DNA of 6,584 nt. It comes from CAZBUK01 sp964495085 (GTDB taxonomy: Bacteria > Bacteroidota > Ignavibacteria > T3Sed10-11). Under the pieces are notes generated by a model. The model had not been told where the DNA came from, did no database searches, and worked only from the letters and a program-made list of their open reading frames with translations. The position numbers were made by a program, and so were the translations under genes. Location: the NCBI GenBank assembly GCA_964495085.1, contig CAZBUK010000142.1:1-6584 (forward strand), in the 5' to 3' direction. How positions within the stretch are numbered: the stretch's first letter is position 1; each line of letters begins with the position of its first letter. Positions 5,314-6,584 of the stretch are shown here, piece by piece.

Positions 5314-6584
5314 AATCAATCCCGTTCATCCTCGCGTTTCTCATTCTATCCATAGCTCCCGGAGATTCCGTTGCCGGTACCCCCGGCCGTTCGATCAGGT
5401 TTACCGAGATTCCTCTGCCGCATAACCCGTTGATCGCATTCCGGGTTATGGTGCACTCCGGATCGGTGAACGATCCCGCGGGCAAAGAGGGACTCAACGC
5501 TCTTACGGCGATGGCAATCGCATATGGCGGCACGGCCCGGTTCAGCTACGGCGAGATCCAGCAGACTCTTTATCCTTGGGCAGCATCGATCAACGTTCAA
5601 TTCGATAAAGAAATCACGGTAATCACCGGAAATGTTCACCGCGATCATATAATGGACTTCTACGATATTTTCTCCGGATTGCTTTTAAATCCGCGTTTCG
5701 ACGAGGCGGATATCACGAGGAATAAAACCTTGCTGCTCAATTATCTGCGCAATACCCTTCGCGGAACGAACGACGAAGAACTCGGGAAGTGGGGTATGCA
5801 GATCCGGATGTATGAAGGTCATCCGTACGGACATGCCGACGCGGGTGCGGTCCAGGGTCTTGAATCCATTACACCCGACGATATGCGTGCCTTCTACCGT
5901 CAATACTATACACGCGATAATATCCGGTTCGGAATCGCCGGAGGTTACGATCGGAACCTCATCGAAAAAATCGATTCGGACCTCGCGAACCTCCCTGCGG
6001 GCAAGCCTGACGCAGCGGTATTGCCCGGCCCGAAACCGATCCGTGATCTTGAACTTCTGATAATCGAAAAACCGAATCGCTCGACCGCTATATCTTTCGG
6101 ATTTCCTATCGGTGTGACCCGCGCAGACAAGGATTTTTACGCGCTCATGGTGGCGAATTCGTATTTCGGCGAGCACCGGACCTTCAACGGGGTGCTGATG
6201 AACGAACTCCGTGGACTCCGCGGATTAAATTACGGAACCTACTCATACGTGGAGAACTTCATTCAGGACGGCGGAAGCACGCTGATGGTACCGAACGTCC
6301 CCCGCCGACAACAGTATTTCAGCGTATGGATCAGACCCGTCGAACATACCAACCGGCATTTCGCTCTCCGTCTTGCTCTCTATGAGCTCGATAAGCTTGT
6401 ACGTGACGGTCTGTCTCCGGAGGATTTCGTTGCGACGCGTGATTATCTGGTCAGCTATTCGAAATTATGGACACAGACATTGAGCCGGCGGCTCGGATAT
6501 ATGATGGATTCTGAGTGGTACGACACTCCCTACTTCATCGATGCCATTGAAGAGGAGCTCGGAACGCTGACGGTCGAGGATGTG
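5310..6584 (+). CDS. Secreted M16 peptidase-like partner subunit lacking the zinc site (3' end outside window)
   Basis: The frame is open from the ATG at 5310 to the last base, giving 425 residues with no stop, so the gene continues beyond the window; half-size M16B chains are usually about 420-480 residues, so little is missing. Residues 1-22 look like a signal peptide with a plausible cleavage after SVA. The region matching the zinc motif of the upstream subunit reads GLNALTAM (61-68), with Ala64, Ala67 and Met68 in place of His, Glu and His, so the chain should not bind catalytic zinc. By contrast, RGLRGLNY (301-308) gives Arg301 and Tyr308 seven residues apart, matching the insulysin Arg824/Tyr831 pair that holds substrate. 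This is the non-catalytic half of an M16B heterodimer, like the Sphingomonas SPH2681/SPH2682 pair. Overlapping start and stop codons suggest equal production of both chains. Family and partner role are well supported; the substrate is unknown. Confidence 0.9.
   Translation, partial: MKSIPFILAFLILSIAPGDSVAGTPGRSIRFTEIPLPHNPLIAFRVMVHSGSVNDPAGKEGLNALTAMAIAYGGTARFSYGEIQQTLYPWAASINVQFDKEITVITGNVHRDHIMDFYDIFSGLLLNPRFDEADITRNKTLLLNYLRNTLRGTNDEELGKWGMQIRMYEGHPYGHADAGAVQGLESITPDDMRAFYRQYYTRDNIRFGIAGGYDRNLIEKIDSDLANLPAGKPDAAVLPGPKPIRDLELLIIEKPNRSTAISFGFPIGVTRADKDFYALMVANSYFGEHRTFNGVLMNELRGLRGLNYGTYSYVENFIQDGGSTLMVPNVPRRQQYFSVWIRPVEHTNRHFALRLALYELDKLVRDGLSPEDFVATRDYLVSYSKLWTQTLSRRLGYMMDSEWYDTPYFIDAIEEELGTLTVEDV

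Overview
The window carries three complete genes and the start of a fourth, all on the + strand, in what looks like a Gram-negative, possibly anaerobic or facultative bacterium. The Gram-negative reading rests on two secreted M16-type proteases with signal peptides. Every gene has a strong Shine-Dalgarno site (GGAGG type), and the two clearest promoters are sigma70-like. This argues against Bacteroidota, which usually lack such sites; a deeper lineage of the FCB group or another environmental phylum is possible, but I cannot place the organism from this sequence. Coding DNA is moderately GC-rich with many C-ending codons. The first 410 bases are markedly AT-rich, with hand counts of 19/60 and 16/60 G+C in two sample rows.

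Layout. Bases 1-249 hold no gene that I can see. A consensus promoter (250-278) starts a roughly 125-nt leader with a compact predicted RNA fold (321-374). Then comes nrdJ (412-3183), an adenosylcobalamin-dependent class II ribonucleotide reductase, closed by a strong intrinsic terminator (3267-3305). Next is a small two-helix membrane protein (3430-3681), followed by a GC-rich palindrome (3695-3725). A second sigma70-like promoter (3813-3841) precedes a two-gene operon of M16 peptidases (3973-5313 and 5310 to the window edge) whose stop and start codons overlap as ATGA.

How the genes work together. NrdJ supplies deoxyribonucleotides without needing oxygen. The two M16 proteins look like the two halves of one periplasmic M16B heterodimeric protease: the first carries the zinc-binding HxxEH site and lacks the substrate-binding Arg/Tyr pair, while the second has lost the zinc site and carries the Arg/Tyr pair. 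I see no functional link between nrdJ, the small membrane protein and the protease pair; each appears to be its own transcription unit.

The most interesting item is the structured leader upstream of nrdJ. It shows no B12-box and may be a cis-regulatory RNA. The rest of the window is largely ordinary housekeeping content.
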